Shown: piece after piece, positions 51,100 to 61,684 of the stretch | How the letters are laid out: the number at the start of each line of letters is the position of its first letter | How positions within the stretch are numbered: the first letter of the stretch is position 1 | Assembly: GCF_024158145.1 (NCBI RefSeq) | Contig: NZ_JAMYXM010000003.1 | Coordinates: 124,001 to 188,000 of the forward strand | Reading direction: 5' to 3' | Length of the DNA: 64,000 nt | DNA from: Notoacmeibacter sp. MSK16QG-6 | GTDB taxonomy: Bacteria; Pseudomonadota; Alphaproteobacteria; Rhizobiales; Rhizobiaceae | Notes under the pieces: generated by a model | Database searches by the model: none | What the model saw: the letters and a program-made list of their open reading frames with translations, nothing else | What the model was told of the DNA's origin: nothing | Position numbers and translations under genes: made by a program

Positions 51100-52088
51100 G
51101 ACGCGCTGGCCTCCTCCTGCTCAAGACGCAGGCGGAAGGCATCGGAGGTCTGGGGATAGCGGGCCGGAATGGCGCTAAGCGTTTCGCAAGCGACATCCTT
51201 CTGGCCCATGGCGGCCAGCGTTACGCCGAGCTTCAACATCATGTCCGGCGCTTTGTCGCTGTCGGAATAAGTCTTCGTGCCGTCGAGGAACACCTCCACC
51301 GCATCGGCATAGCGTTCCTGTCCGCGAAGGCTCTCGCCCAGCCAGAACTGGGCGTCCGCAGCCTGCGGATCATCGGGATATTGTTCGCCGAACCGGCGAA
51401 AGCCTGATTCCGCTCCGGCATAATCGCCCGCCAGCACGCGCTGATAGGCTTCGCTATAGACTGCAGAAGGCGTAGCCTCTGCTGGAAGCGAAGCAACCGT
51501 CGTGCCGTCGGTCTGGACAGTATCGTTCATCGTAGCCTCGACATTTCCGAGATTGTCGAGTGTCAGATTTCCGAGGTCGCGGGGCGGCGCGCCCAGTTCG
51601 GCCGAAGAACCGTCAGCCGCATTGTCATGAGGCGAATGCTCCATCGCATCCATCGGAATTTCCTCGCTGAGATGCGCCTTTGCTTCTTCCGCCGGCGTCA
51701 GAGTCGCGGGCGGAGAAGCTGGTTCAACCTCGGCTTTTTCCGTGGCGCTATTATCGATAGCGCCAGACTGACCGTCGCCCTGTGTCGACGGGTTGCCTTC
51801 GAGTTGGTCGATCCGGAACTGCATATCCTCAAGCTGCTTGCGAACCTGTTCCTGCAACTGAAGAATCTGGAAGTTCAGGTCTTCGATCGTGCCGTTGAGA
51901 CGGCGCACCTGTTCTTCAAGCTGCGCAACACGCGGATCGGCGGCCTGAACCATCTGAACCGGCGCCTGCTCCTTGACCTCGTCTCGTTTGAAAATGGAGA
52001 GCGGACCGGCTCCCGCCGCACCGAGCGGAAGACATACGGCAACCGTCATAAGCATAGCGCGCAGAAGAGCGGTTTTGGCCAAAGCCAT
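51093..52088 (-). CDS. cpoB: Cell division coordinator CpoB (YbgF)
   Basis: A 331-residue periplasmic protein: signal peptide, coiled-coil part ('VAQLEEQVRRLNGTIEDLNFQILQLQEQV', about 50-90), a disordered middle and C-terminal TPR repeats ('AYQRVLAGDYAGAESGFRRFGEQYPDDPQAADAQFWLGESLRGQERYADAVEVF'). ATG 52088 has AAGGA 9 bases upstream. It links Tol-Pal to peptidoglycan synthesis. Confidence 0.93.
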   Translation of the reverse strand: MALAKTALLRAMLMTVAVCLPLGAAGAGPLSIFKRDEVKEQAPVQMVQAADPRVAQLEEQVRRLNGTIEDLNFQILQLQEQVRKQLEDMQFRIDQLEGNPSTQGDGQSGAIDNSATEKAEVEPASPPATLTPAEEAKAHLSEEIPMDAMEHSPHDNAADGSSAELGAPPRDLGNLTLDNLGNVEATMNDTVQTDGTTVASLPAEATPSAVYSEAYQRVLAGDYAGAESGFRRFGEQYPDDPQAADAQFWLGESLRGQERYADAVEVFLDGTKTYSDSDKAPDMMLKLGVTLAAMGQKDVACETLSAIPARYPQTSDAFRLRLEQEEASASC

Positions 52089-52260
52089 GATCATCGTTCC
52101 TTGATTGTCATACCTGTGAAATCGATCAACAAGGCGTCGAGCGCCCCGTGTAGACAACACCGGTTAAGCAGACACTTGGCCGAAAATGCGGAGAACAAAT
52201 GAATTACCCGCCGCCGTTGCAATTTCATCACAGGGCGGCGGGCAGAAGGCCCGCTAGGCT

Positions 52261-52758
52261 TTACTTCAGAACCGTGACCGCGCGGCGGTTCTGCGACCAG
52301 CAGGAAATATCGTCGCAAACCGCAACAGGCCGCTCTTTGCCGTAGGACACCGTGCCGATCCGATTAGCCGGCACGCCCCGGCTTACCAGGAAGTCGCGAG
52401 CAGCCGCAGCGCGCCTTGCGCCAAGCGCGATATTGTATTCACGCGTGCCGCGCTCGTCGGCATGGCCTTCCACAGTGATGGCGTAGTTCGAATACTGGCT
52501 CAGCCATTGCGCCTGCTTGGAGAGCGTTTGCTGCGCATCGGCCCGGATGACCGAACTGTCCGTATCGAAGAAAACCCGGTCGCCGACATTGACGGTAAAG
52601 TCCTGCGCCGTTCCCGGCTGAGCGCTGCCTGCAGCATTCAGGCCAAGGTCGGCGGCTGAGTTCGGTACGTTTTTCTTGGATGCGCAACCGGCCAGTGCGA
52701 GAGCGCCGACAAGCGCGATCATAGCCGGATTGCGGGAAATTTCGATGAAACGACGCAT
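52261..52758 (-). CDS. pal: Peptidoglycan-associated lipoprotein
   Basis: A 165-residue lipoprotein: lipobox 'LALAGC' after a hydrophobic stretch, and an OmpA-type peptidoglycan-binding domain with 'VFFDTDSSVIRADAQQTL', 'ITVEGHADERGTREYNIALGARRA' and 'GVPANRIGTVSYGKERPV'. It tethers the outer membrane to peptidoglycan. ATG 52758 is preceded by AAGGGG. It is at the expected place after tolB. Confidence 0.96.
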   Translation of the reverse strand: MRRFIEISRNPAMIALVGALALAGCASKKNVPNSAADLGLNAAGSAQPGTAQDFTVNVGDRVFFDTDSSVIRADAQQTLSKQAQWLSQYSNYAITVEGHADERGTREYNIALGARRAAAARDFLVSRGVPANRIGTVSYGKERPVAVCDDISCWSQNRRAVTVLK

Positions 52759-52944
52759 GGTCGCTACCCCTTGATATATACGGTGGCCGCAGCCCCTCTG
52801 GTTCCAGTTCGGATCGTCCGGCGGCCTCACGATTATCGCCACGCCAACCGGCAATCCACGTTCTAATTGGCCAACCGGCAAAGCCGGCGGCGCGTTGCGG
52901 GCAGACCAAACGATACGATGATCGTTCGGCCACCCTGTCCCTCC

Positions 52945-54255
52945 TCAGTCGAGCCTTGGCGACCAGGCCGGGTCCGACGCGAAATTCGGCGTCGGAATGG
53001 CCTGTTCGTTACGACCCGTCAAATCGATCGAGCGCAGTTTCGGTCCGCTACCGGGGTCTTCCCGGAAAAACATGATGACACGCCCGTTCGGCGCCCAGGT
53101 CGGTCCCTCGACCAGATAGCCGGATGTGAGGATGCGCTCGCCCGAACCGTCCGGCTTCATCACACCGATGGCGAATTCGCTGCCGGTCTGTTTGGTGAAG
53201 GCGATCAGATCGCCCCGCGGGCTCCAGACCGGCGTCGAATAGCTGCCATTGCCGAAGCTGATGCGAGTCTGGCCTGAGCCATCGGCATTCATCTTGTAGA
53301 TTTGCGACGGACCGCCGCGATCAGATGTGAAGACGATTTGGCCAGCTTCTGGCGAATAGGAAGGTGAGGTATCGATCGCATTGGTATCGGTCAGCCGCTG
53401 CATCGTGCGGCTGGAAAGATCCATCGTGAAGATATCCGAATTGCCATCCTGCCGGCCGATACTCATGACGACCTTGCCGCCATCGGGCGAAAAGCGCGGC
53501 GCGAAACTCATGCCGGGAATATTGCCGATCAGTTCGCGCTGCCCCGTTTCCAGTTGCAGCAGATAGACGCGCGGCTGACCGTCGGCATAGGACATGTAGG
53601 TCACTTCCTGGCGGTTCGGCGAGAAGCGCGGCGTCAAAACGATCTGGCCGCCCTTGGTCAGATAGCGAAGATTGGCGCCGTCCTGATCCATAATGGCGAG
53701 GCGCTTGACGCGCTTGTCCTTCGGCCCGCTCTCGTCGACGAAGACGACGCGCGTGTCGAAATAGCCTTCTTCGCCCGTCAGCGCTTTGTAGATCGTGTCG
53801 GCGATAATGTGAGCCACCCGTCGCCAGTTCTCCGGCGTGGTGAAGAACTGCTCACCGATAATCTGTGACTGGCCGTAGGTGTCCCATAGCCGAAATTCGG
53901 CGCGCAGCCGTCCGCCATCCGGCACGATACGGCCGGTCACGAGCGCCTGCGCATCGATAGCGGTCCAGTCTTGAAAGCGTGGCGACTGGTCGGGATTGTC
54001 GATCTGCTGGACGAAGGCCGCGCTGTCGATTGGTCGGAACAGGCCGGAACGGGCGAGGTCGGCCGCGATAACTTCGGTAACCTGCTGGCCGAGACCGTCC
54101 TGGCTCAGGAAGTCGGTGATCGCGATGGGCAACGGCTCCACCGTGCCGCGATTGACATCGATCTCGACCACGGCCCGTGCCGGCAGCGCGAGCCACAAAA
54201 GGGCGGCGGCCACGAGGCCGAGGCGTGAAAAGTGACGGGAAAAACGGTTGATCAT
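52945..54255 (-). CDS. tolB: Tol-Pal periplasmic protein TolB
   Basis: The 436-residue protein has a signal peptide, an N-terminal domain (about 30-165) and a six-bladed beta-propeller with '[16 protein letters not shown]', '[15 protein letters not shown]' and '[19 protein letters not shown]' repeats. It shuttles between Pal and TolA. Confidence 0.97.
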   Translation of the reverse strand: MINRFSRHFSRLGLVAAALLWLALPARAVVEIDVNRGTVEPLPIAITDFLSQDGLGQQVTEVIAADLARSGLFRPIDSAAFVQQIDNPDQSPRFQDWTAIDAQALVTGRIVPDGGRLRAEFRLWDTYGQSQIIGEQFFTTPENWRRVAHIIADTIYKALTGEEGYFDTRVVFVDESGPKDKRVKRLAIMDQDGANLRYLTKGGQIVLTPRFSPNRQEVTYMSYADGQPRVYLLQLETGQRELIGNIPGMSFAPRFSPDGGKVVMSIGRQDGNSDIFTMDLSSRTMQRLTDTNAIDTSPSYSPEAGQIVFTSDRGGPSQIYKMNADGSGQTRISFGNGSYSTPVWSPRGDLIAFTKQTGSEFAIGVMKPDGSGERILTSGYLVEGPTWAPNGRVIMFFREDPGSGPKLRSIDLTGRNEQAIPTPNFASDPAWSPRLD

Positions 54256-54280
54256 AAAGAGTATGAGGTCCTTTAACGGC

Positions 54281-55336
54281 TCAGAAGAACATGTCGCGGG
54301 GATCGAAGTTCACGATCACCTCGCGCCAGGTTTCGTATTTGCCCTCAGGTACGCGAAGGCCTTGAACGTCGCATTTCTGGATAGCGCGAACGGCGCTGCG
54401 ATCGAATTGCGGATTGCCGGACGATTTGGTGACGCGCGGCTGCCCCTCCAGTTTTCCATTCTGGTTCAACGAGAATGTGACGGAAACCAAGAGGCTGTCC
54501 GCATCGACAATACCTGCGTCGATGCTCCAGCAGCCCCCGAGCTGGTCGCGTAAAGCAGCCATTTCCGAAGCCGAGAGCTTCGGCGCATTGGTTCGGCTTG
54601 CGCCGGCGCCAGCGGTCTGTGTGCTGGACCGCGCACCCCCGCCTTTCTCTTCCTGCTTATTGATGAGAGCCTTGATCTGATCGTCAAGAGCCTTGGCCTC
54701 GGCCAGTTTCTTGGCTTCCGCTTCCGCCTTGCGTTTAGCCTCGGCCTCGGCCAGTTCACGCTTTTTGCGCTCTTCTTCCTCGGCAGCCTTGCGCTTCTCC
54801 TCTTCGGCCTTCTTCTCGGCTTCTTCGGCCTGGCGCTGCTTTTCCTGCTGCTGGCGATCCTCTTCGGATTTCTTCAGCAGTTCGGCAACCGGGTCCACCT
54901 CAGCCTCCGGTTTCTGCTCGGCTTTCTGTTCCTTTTCCGGTTCCGGCTCAGGTTCGGCCTTGGCGACTTCGACCGGCTTCTCAACTGGCTTGTGTTCAGG
55001 CCGTTTCATGGGCAGCGGCGGTGCGGCCGGGGCGGAACTTTCCACCTTGCGTTCGGAGGGAAGCGGTGTCGGCGCATTGTCAAGATCGGCAACGTTCGAT
55101 CCGACATTCACGGCATCGGTGCGAAGCTCCTCAGTCTCTGTTTTTTCCGGAGCGGGCGGCTGTTCGGTGTCCGCGCGTTTCTCACCCTTTACGAGCTGGT
55201 TCAACTCGGTTTCGGAAATGGCCGTCACCGCAATAGCCTCGTCGATCTCGAACGGCTTGGGCGCGGAGAGGGAAATGACCGCAAAGCCCAGCACGCCGAG
55301 ATGAAGAAGCACAGAACTGGCAAGACCCGTCTTCAT
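54281..55336 (-). CDS. tolA: TolA protein
   Basis: A 351-residue protein with an N-terminal transmembrane helix, a proline/lysine/glutamate-rich stretch, a long alanine/glutamate/lysine helix (about 120-220) and a C-terminal domain with '[17 protein letters not shown]' and '[14 protein letters not shown]'. It spans the periplasm and links TolQ/TolR to Pal and TolB. Confidence 0.92.
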   Translation of the reverse strand: MKTGLASSVLLHLGVLGFAVISLSAPKPFEIDEAIAVTAISETELNQLVKGEKRADTEQPPAPEKTETEELRTDAVNVGSNVADLDNAPTPLPSERKVESSAPAAPPLPMKRPEHKPVEKPVEVAKAEPEPEPEKEQKAEQKPEAEVDPVAELLKKSEEDRQQQEKQRQAEEAEKKAEEEKRKAAEEEERKKRELAEAEAKRKAEAEAKKLAEAKALDDQIKALINKQEEKGGGARSSTQTAGAGASRTNAPKLSASEMAALRDQLGGCWSIDAGIVDADSLLVSVTFSLNQNGKLEGQPRVTKSSGNPQFDRSAVRAIQKCDVQGLRVPEGKYETWREVIVNFDPRDMFF

Positions 55337-55345
55337 GAGATGGCG

Positions 55346-55798
55346 TCAGCCGTCCTCCTGCACAGTGACCAGACCCACATTGCTGAAGCCGCCGGCCTGT
55401 ATCCGAGCCATCACACGCATCACACTGCCATAATCGATAGCCTTGTCACCGCGCACGAAAATGCGGGCGTCACCCTTGGCGTCTTTGATAGCTTGCAGCT
55501 TGGGAACGACTTCATCGAGCTGAAGCTCGGTTTCCTGCAGGAAGATGCGGCCCTCGCCATCGACCGAGACGACCAGCGGTTCGGTGTCGCTGTTCATCGG
55601 CGCGGCGTCTGTGTTGGGCAGATCGACCGGCACGCCGACCGTCATCAACGGTGCGGCCACCATGAAGATGATCAGAAGCACGAGCATGACGTCGACCAGC
55701 GGCGTCACGTTGATTTCGGAAATGGTGCCGGTACGCGAACGCCGTCTGCGACCGCGACGGCCTACGCTTCCCGTTGCTGAAGGGGCGCCCATGGCCAT
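55346..55798 (-). CDS. tolR: TolR protein
   Basis: A 150-residue ExbD/TolR-family protein. A basic N-terminus is followed by 'ISEINVTPLVDVMLVLLIIFMVAAPLMT', with the proton-binding Asp in 'PLVDVMLVLLIIFM'. ATG 55798 has AAGGGGG-type purines upstream. It forms the motor with TolQ. Confidence 0.95.
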   Translation of the reverse strand: MAMGAPSATGSVGRRGRRRRSRTGTISEINVTPLVDVMLVLLIIFMVAAPLMTVGVPVDLPNTDAAPMNSDTEPLVVSVDGEGRIFLQETELQLDEVVPKLQAIKDAKGDARIFVRGDKAIDYGSVMRVMARIQAGGFSNVGLVTVQEDG

Positions 55799-55811
55799 GA
55801 TCCGCCCCCCT

Positions 55812-56543
55812 TTACGCCGCTGCCTGCGGCGCGGTGCGATTGGCTGCCGAGCGTTCGTCGATCTGGCGCGAAAGAATGGCGGAAAATTCGTCGGCGAACC
55901 CTTCCATCCGACCCCCAAGCTTGTTCGCGTCGCCGGAAAGTTTGTTATAGGCCATGACAGCGGGAATGGCTGCGACGAGGCCGATGGCAGTCGCCAGAAG
56001 CGCCTCGGCGATACCGGGCGCGACGACGGCTAGCGAGGTCTGTTTGGACGCCGCAATGGCCTGGAACGATGTCATGATGCCGACCACCGTACCGAACAGT
56101 CCGATGAACGGTGCGGCAGAGCCAATGGTCGCCAGAAAGCCGAGCCGGCTCTCCAGACGTTCCATTTCACGGGCCAATGCCAAATCCATGGATTTTTCGA
56201 TGCGGCTTTGGAGCGGCGCCGGGCTGCGCGCGCCACGCTCAAAGCTCTTCTTCCACTCCCGCATTGCCGCAACGAAAATGGTCGCCATGCCGGTATTACG
56301 GCGATCCGAAAGCGTGCGATAAAGCTCTTCTAGCGACTGGCCCGACCAGAAATTGTCTTCGAACCGGTCGAGCGCGCCGCGCATGCGACGGAAGGCCAGG
56401 CTCTTTTCCACGATGATCGCCCAAGCCCAGACAGAAGCCAGGATCAGACCGATCATCACAAGCTTGACCACCCAGCCGGCCTGCATGAAGAGGTCGATTA
56501 GCGAAATATCGCCACCTGGTGCGGCCAATGCCACCTGTTCCAT
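55812..56543 (-). CDS. tolQ: TolQ protein
   Basis: A 243-residue MotA/TolQ/ExbB-family protein with three transmembrane helices (near 18-38, 140-165 and 180-205). Key region: 'RLGFLATIGSAAPFIGLFGTVVGIMTSFQAIA'. It is the first gene of the tol-pal group after ybgC. It is a proton-driven motor subunit with TolR. Confidence 0.95.
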   Translation of the reverse strand: MEQVALAAPGGDISLIDLFMQAGWVVKLVMIGLILASVWAWAIIVEKSLAFRRMRGALDRFEDNFWSGQSLEELYRTLSDRRNTGMATIFVAAMREWKKSFERGARSPAPLQSRIEKSMDLALAREMERLESRLGFLATIGSAAPFIGLFGTVVGIMTSFQAIAASKQTSLAVVAPGIAEALLATAIGLVAAIPAVMAYNKLSGDANKLGGRMEGFADEFSAILSRQIDERSAANRTAPQAAA

Positions 56544-56712
56544 AATTAACGTTCCCCTGAAGGTTTGGACAGCACGATGGCGGTCAAAGCTCGATTGAGA
56601 AACGCCAGATGCCCGTTTTTTGGCTTTTCCCGTGTAATTTTGGCGAATGGAAGGCGTATTGCTTCTCTTCGCGTATCAAAAACAGGGTTAACGGGTCGTA
56701 GTTAATACCGCG

Positions 56713-57240
56713 TTAGGATTTCGTGTCGGAAATATGGCAGGCATCCGAACTCGTCTGACCGGCCGTCTCCTCAAAAGAAGCCCGCCAGTCTGCCGGAAGC
56801 CTGCGGGGCCGGCCTGACCTGTCGATGATCGCCGCATGAACTTTGGCTTCGATCAGAACGTCTCTTCCACGAACGATCCGCTGCTCCATGGTGACACGCG
56901 CACCCGACACCCCGAAGACTGAAGTCTGAACCGTCAGAATGTCGTCGATCTTGGCCGGTGCGCGAAAGTCGATCTCCATGCGCCGCACGATCCACACCAG
57001 CGCTTCATCGTCAGGTCGATCCAGCAGTTCGGTGTGGTGAATGCCATGGAGCCGTAAGAAATCGGAGCGGCCGCGTTCCAGAAATTCCAGATAACGGGCG
57101 TGATAGACGACGCCGGAAAAGTCGGTATCGGCATAATAGACCCGCGCCTGCAGGCGGTGGACGCCATTCTCTATCGATCCGACAAGGACACCCTTCTCGG
57201 CATCCGACAATTTACCGGCCGATTCATCATGATGCGCCAT
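56713..57240 (-). CDS. ybgC: Tol-Pal-associated acyl-CoA thioesterase YbgC
   Basis: A 175-residue hot-dog-fold thioesterase. 'VYYADTDFSGVVYHARYLEFLERGRSDFLR' contains the catalytic Asp, and 'VWIVRRMEIDFRAPAKIDDILTV' follows. ATG 57240 is chosen (AAGGA upstream); the longer frame lacks support. It precedes tolQ, as usual. Confidence 0.95.
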   Translation of the reverse strand: MAHHDESAGKLSDAEKGVLVGSIENGVHRLQARVYYADTDFSGVVYHARYLEFLERGRSDFLRLHGIHHTELLDRPDDEALVWIVRRMEIDFRAPAKIDDILTVQTSVFGVSGARVTMEQRIVRGRDVLIEAKVHAAIIDRSGRPRRLPADWRASFEETAGQTSSDACHISDTKS

Positions 57241-57304
57241 CGTGCTTTTCCTTATCCGCAGGCTGCGGCAAAGTCTGGTCGCCCTATCCACCGGAACCGC
57301 CCAA

Positions 57305-58567
57305 ATGGCATGTCATTTTCCACGGCTCAAGACCGCAACACAAATCGGACCGGTCGCGGCCATTCTGCTCATAATGACGACCGCATCGGTTTTTTCAGCC
57401 GATTTCCGCCCTGGTCGCGGCCTCAATATGGATATCTGGGTTCTTTGGCCGGGCGAGGAGCAGTGGAGCGATCCGTCGGTCATTCTCCCTTTCCCCGAAT
57501 GGCGCCAGCATGTGACCGACGACCAGCTCCGGACGGTTCGTGACGCCGGCATCGATACGATCCGGATGCCGGTCGATCCGCGGCCGCTTCTCTCGCCACG
57601 CACGGCGCAATTGCAGGAAAAGCTTCGCGCTTCCGTGATCGAGAGCGCGGAGAAGCTTACTGGACAAGGCTTCAAGGTCATTTTCGATCTGCACCTTATT
57701 CCGGATGGCGAGACACCTCATGGCCTCTTCACAGAGAATGACCGATGGGCCGGCTATCTCGACCTTGTCGGCGATTTCGCTGCCCGCCTGTCACGCTTCG
57801 ATAGTAGCGAGATCGCCTTCGAGCCGATCAATGAACCGCCAACCATATGCTCCATTGATGCCGCACCGGACTGGCAGAGCCGCATGGAAGCGCTTTACCG
57901 AGCAATCCGCGCCGAAGCCTCCGATCTGACTGTCGTCGCAACGGGCGGTTGCATGGGTCATGCCGATGGCCTGGCCGCGCTCGATCCGTCGCCCTTCGAC
58001 GATAACACGCTCTTCACCTTTCACTCCTACGCGCCGTTCCTGCTCACCCATCAGGGAGCCGGCTGGGCGGGAGACGTCGCGCCGCATGTCACCGGCCTGC
58101 CCTTCCCGACCTACGGCCAGAACGAGGAACGTGCGAAACACGGCCTCGAAGAAACACTTCGCCGCGTTCGGACCGACGCTCCGTTGCTCAGGCGCAACGG
58201 TATTGCGTCCTATATCGAGGAGGAGTTCGCCAAGATCGATACGCGCGACGAACTCACCATCGAAATGGCGACGCCGTTCGAGACGGTTTCAAAATGGGCC
58301 ACGCGTAACGGAATTTCGGCAGAGCGCATCTTTCTTGGCGAATTCGGCATGATCCGTCAGGAATACGACAAGCCAGACATGACGGACCCCGCTGACCGTA
58401 CCGCCTATTATCGCCGATCCATCGAACTGGCCGAGCGCTACGGTTTCGGCTGGGCCATGTGGGGCTGGGGCGGCGCGTTCGGCATCGTCACCGCCTTTGG
58501 CGACGAACCGGCCGAACCCAACGTCCTTGATGCGATCCGCAACCTTCCGTCAAGCGAAGCTGACTGA
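57305..58567 (+). CDS. Secreted glycoside hydrolase family 5 enzyme
   Basis: The 420-residue protein starts at ATG 57305 with a signal peptide (about 1-31). 'GRGLNMDIWVLWPG' and 'DAGIDTIRMPVDP' are followed by the acid/base motif 'FEPINEPP' and the nucleophile region 'IFLGEFGM', as in GH5 endoglucanases. It may cut beta-glucans, perhaps the cell's own cellulose or exopolysaccharide. It sits divergently between ybgC and a phosphoesterase gene. Confidence 0.85.
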   Translation: MACHFPRLKTATQIGPVAAILLIMTTASVFSADFRPGRGLNMDIWVLWPGEEQWSDPSVILPFPEWRQHVTDDQLRTVRDAGIDTIRMPVDPRPLLSPRTAQLQEKLRASVIESAEKLTGQGFKVIFDLHLIPDGETPHGLFTENDRWAGYLDLVGDFAARLSRFDSSEIAFEPINEPPTICSIDAAPDWQSRMEALYRAIRAEASDLTVVATGGCMGHADGLAALDPSPFDDNTLFTFHSYAPFLLTHQGAGWAGDVAPHVTGLPFPTYGQNEERAKHGLEETLRRVRTDAPLLRRNGIASYIEEEFAKIDTRDELTIEMATPFETVSKWATRNGISAERIFLGEFGMIRQEYDKPDMTDPADRTAYYRRSIELAERYGFGWAMWGWGGAFGIVTAFGDEPAEPNVLDAIRNLPSSEAD

Positions 58568-58571
58568 TCGA

Positions 58572-59495
58572 TCAGCTCGTTGCGGAAGCGCCGCCAAGTT
58601 CCAGCAAGACGATTTCCGGCGCCATGCCGATGCGGATCGGAAGGATCGAGCAGCCAACGCCGCCCGTGACGATAAGATCACGCTCGCCTTCACGGTAATG
58701 TCCGTAGCGGTAATGGGTATCCCTACGGATACGCGGCACGACAGGCGCCCAGCCAAACGGCACGATCTGCCCGCCATGAGTATGGCCGGAAAGCGTTACG
58801 CCGATACGATCCGGCACATCGGGAAAAATATCCGGCTCATGCGCCATTAGCAGCGCGGGCGCGCCGTCATCGTCGATCTGCGCAACCGTACCCGGAAGAT
58901 CGTCGCGGGAGACAGATCGGGCTTTCCCGTTTACGACCGTGCGGTATCGTCCCATCTGATCGCCGAGACCGGCCAGCCAGAATGCGCTTTTATCGGTCTC
59001 GATCCGGCGCGCATCATTTTCGTAGACCGCAATCCCGGCATCCTGCAGCGCTTGGCGCGCCGTCGACGGACCATCCTCCGTTTGCTCGGCAATCGGATCG
59101 TCAGCCCAGTCATGGTTGCCAAGCACCGCATGAACGCCCAGCGGCGCGTTCAGCCGCGCCAGTTCTGCGCCCCAATCTTCGGGCGCGACCTGACCGAACG
59201 ATAGTTCCATACCGGAGAGATAATCGCCAAGGAGCAGGTGGATATCCGGTTGAAGCGCGTTCATCGCATTGACGATCCGCCGGATACGCGCCGGCCCCAT
59301 CCATGGCAAACTGGCGTGGAGATCGCTCATGATAACGGCGCGCAGGCGAAGATCGCTCGGCCAGCCAGCGGGCGTCAAAGCGTAACGCGCTATCCGAAGG
59401 CGCACGAAGGTCTCGGCGGCAACGGCGGAAGTCGCTGCAAGACCGGCCAGAGCTGCGCCGCCCAAGATTTTCATTGCCGCTCGACGGCTTGGCAT
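58572..59495 (-). CDS. Tat-exported metallophosphoesterase
   Basis: The 307-residue protein starts 'MPSRRAAMKILGGAALAGL', a Tat signal (SRRxxxK). The calcineurin-type motifs are 'SDLHASLP', 'LLLGDYLSG', 'VLGNHD' and 'SGHTHGGQ'. The substrate is unknown; YaeI-type phosphodiesterases are similar. The ATG follows the ruvB stop at once, so they share a transcript. Confidence 0.88.
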   Translation of the reverse strand: MPSRRAAMKILGGAALAGLAATSAVAAETFVRLRIARYALTPAGWPSDLRLRAVIMSDLHASLPWMGPARIRRIVNAMNALQPDIHLLLGDYLSGMELSFGQVAPEDWGAELARLNAPLGVHAVLGNHDWADDPIAEQTEDGPSTARQALQDAGIAVYENDARRIETDKSAFWLAGLGDQMGRYRTVVNGKARSVSRDDLPGTVAQIDDDGAPALLMAHEPDIFPDVPDRIGVTLSGHTHGGQIVPFGWAPVVPRIRRDTHYRYGHYREGERDLIVTGGVGCSILPIRIGMAPEIVLLELGGASATS

Positions 59496-60533
59496 TCATT
59501 CGTCCTCGAACAGACCCGGCTGTGCGGCGGCTATGTCTTTCGGAGCGGGCAGGCCAACATGGTTCCATGCGCCCGCCGTCATGATCCGGCCGCGCGGGGT
59601 TCGCTGAATGAACCCCTGCTGGATCAGATAAGGCTCAATTATGTCCTCAATGGCGTCGCGCGGTTCCGAAAGCGCCGCGGCGATCGTCTCGATCCCAACC
59701 GGCCCGCCACCGAAGTGTCGCGCAATGAGAAAAAGATAGCGCCGGTCGAGCGCGTCGAGACCGCGTTTGTCGACCTCCAGGCGCCCAAGCGCTTCGTCAG
59801 CGATGGCTGCATCGACCGCTTCGGCTTTAGCCACTTCGGCAAAATCGCGCACCCGGCGCAAAAGCCGTCCGGCAATGCGCGGTGTGCCTCGCGCGCGCGT
59901 CGCGATCTCTTTTGCGCCATCGTCCGTCATCGGCAGACTCATGAGCCGTGCCCCACGGCGGACGATCTGCTCCAATTCGTCTGCCGTGTAGAAATCGAGC
60001 CGAACAGGAATGCCGAACCGGTCGCGCAGCGGCGTCGTCAGAAGACCGAGCCGTGTCGTCGCAGCGACGAGCGTGAACCGCGCTAGATCGATTTTCACAC
60101 TCCGCGCCGCCGGCCCTTCGCCGATGATGAGGTCGAGCTGAAAATCCTCCATCGCCGGATAAAGAATCTCCTCTACCGCTGGGCTGAGCCGATGGATTTC
60201 GTCGATGAAGAGGACGTCGCGATCTTCCAGATTGGTCAGCAGTGCCGCCAGATCGCCGGCCTTTGCGATAACCGGCCCGGAGGTTGAGCGGAAATTGACG
60301 CCGAGTTCGCGCGCCATGATCTGCGCCAGGGTCGTTTTGCCGAGGCCGGGTGGGCCGACGAACAGCACATGGTCCAGCGCCTCACCGCGGCTCTTCGCCG
60401 CTTCGATGAAAACCTTGAGATTGGCGCGCGCCGCCGCCTGGCCGACGAAATCGTCGAGCACCTGCGGGCGCAGGGCCGCATCGGCGTCCTCGCCTCGCTT
60501 CTCTGCATCGATTAGGCGGTCAGGCTGGCTCAT
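59496..60533 (-). CDS. ruvB: Holliday junction branch migration helicase RuvB
   Basis: A 345-residue AAA+ protein with Walker A '[12 protein letters not shown]', Walker B '[11 protein letters not shown]', and the C-terminal winged helix '[13 protein letters not shown]'. It drives branch migration with RuvA. It is separated from ruvA by a membrane-protein gene, whereas they usually adjoin. Confidence 0.97.
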   Translation of the reverse strand: MSQPDRLIDAEKRGEDADAALRPQVLDDFVGQAAARANLKVFIEAAKSRGEALDHVLFVGPPGLGKTTLAQIMARELGVNFRSTSGPVIAKAGDLAALLTNLEDRDVLFIDEIHRLSPAVEEILYPAMEDFQLDLIIGEGPAARSVKIDLARFTLVAATTRLGLLTTPLRDRFGIPVRLDFYTADELEQIVRRGARLMSLPMTDDGAKEIATRARGTPRIAGRLLRRVRDFAEVAKAEAVDAAIADEALGRLEVDKRGLDALDRRYLFLIARHFGGGPVGIETIAAALSEPRDAIEDIIEPYLIQQGFIQRTPRGRIMTAGAWNHVGLPAPKDIAAAQPGLFEDE

Positions 60534-60623
60534 AAGCTGTCCTTATGCCGTGTAATCCGATTTTGAGGCGCATATCTTCTCGGTCCTAAGCAAATACGCT
60601 TGGCATGATAGGGTCTACAGTAG

Positions 60624-61073
60624 TCAACCGACCGCAAGCCACTCTCGGTCAAACGGCGATAAATACTTAGGATATGGGATCATAAAAATAATTCCCGAAA
60701 ATACCAACGGTATCCAAGAAGAAATAGCGATTAAAAATCCGTATTGTGGGTCCAAAATAAAAATATAAAAGGCAATTATGCCCGCACTGACACATACAAA
60801 ATGAATAATAGAAAATGTCAGCCGAGAAAAATTATAAAAAGAATAAAAAAAGTTGACCAGTGCAGAACAAAAAATCGGCAAAAATCCTATCTTATAGGAC
60901 AGGAATATCGTCTCAATAAAGAAGCCGAATGCATCTTTATGAAAAAAATTTCCAACCAAACCTAAGCTACTTAACAAGGTAAAAATCACGTACGCTATAC
61001 CAGCACAAAGCGGCGCTAAGAAACAATAGAGGAATAGAAAAACAATGATTGACCGCCGCTGAGATATACTCAC
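60624..61073 (-). CDS. Small polytopic membrane protein of unknown family, low GC
   Basis: A 149-residue protein with a GTG start at 61073 in a GTGA overlap with the ruvA stop. Four hydrophobic helices are evident (about 8-38, 45-72, 80-100 and 104-135), with many phenylalanines. The DNA is much richer in A+T than the flanks, and codon use differs sharply. It is an insertion between ruvA and ruvB, coupled to ruvA. No function is apparent. Confidence 0.75.
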   Translation of the reverse strand: MSISQRRSIIVFLFLYCFLAPLCAGIAYVIFTLLSSLGLVGNFFHKDAFGFFIETIFLSYKIGFLPIFCSALVNFFYSFYNFSRLTFSIIHFVCVSAGIIAFYIFILDPQYGFLIAISSWIPLVFSGIIFMIPYPKYLSPFDREWLAVG

Positions 61074-61684
61074 CCCGCCAGCTCCTTCAGGCCAAGGCGA
61101 ATGAGCTTGGCGCTGTCGGCGCCATCGCCAGCATCCTTCAATGCTGCGGCGACCGCAGCAGCGGCCTGATCGCGGCCATAACCGAGATTGGTCAGCGCCG
61201 AAACGGCGTCGGCCACCGGCGCCGGCGCGACCCCCTCGCCCAGTTCCTGCGACAGGCCAATGGTGGACGCCATGTCGCCGGCCAGCGCCGGTGCACGGTT
61301 CTTCAATTCGCTGACGATCCGCTGCGCCACTTTCGGCCCGACCCCCGGCGCGCGCGCCACCATCGCCTTGTCCTGCAGCGCGACCGCATTGGCGAGGTCG
61401 CCGGCGGCCAGCGTGGACAGGATCGCCAGCGCCACTTTCGCGCCGACACCCTGAACCGTCATGAGAAGGCGGAACCATTCGCGTTCCAGCCCGGAGGAGA
61501 AGCCATAGAGCCGGATCATATCCTCACGAACGATGGTTTCGATCTGCAGTACCGCCGCCTCGCCCTCATGGAGCGAAGAGAGCGTGCGCGCCGCGCAATG
61601 GGCGACATAGCCGACGCCATGCACATCCAAAATCACGTGATCGTCGGCAACCTCGTCGACCGTGCCTTTCAGCCGTCCGATCAT
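61070..61684 (-). CDS. ruvA: Holliday junction DNA-binding protein RuvA
   Basis: A 204-residue protein with an N-terminal OB fold ('[30 protein letters not shown]'), HhH motifs ('[18 protein letters not shown]' and '[20 protein letters not shown]') and a C-terminal domain III that contacts RuvB ('[20 protein letters not shown]'). ATG 61684 overlaps the toxin stop by 4 bases (ATGA). Confidence 0.96.
   Translation of the reverse strand: MIGRLKGTVDEVADDHVILDVHGVGYVAHCAARTLSSLHEGEAAVLQIETIVREDMIRLYGFSSGLEREWFRLLMTVQGVGAKVALAILSTLAAGDLANAVALQDKAMVARAPGVGPKVAQRIVSELKNRAPALAGDMASTIGLSQELGEGVAPAPVADAVSALTNLGYGRDQAAAAVAAALKDAGDGADSAKLIRLGLKELAG

Noticed and set aside
52236-52260. Hairpin GCGGGC/GCCCGC after pal as terminator
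   Set aside because: The stem is only six pairs and no T-run follows, so it is not reported as a terminator.
56690-56712. Possible CtrA box near TTAACGGGTCGTAGTTAA before tolQ
   Set aside because: The spacing between TTAA elements is ten bases rather than seven.
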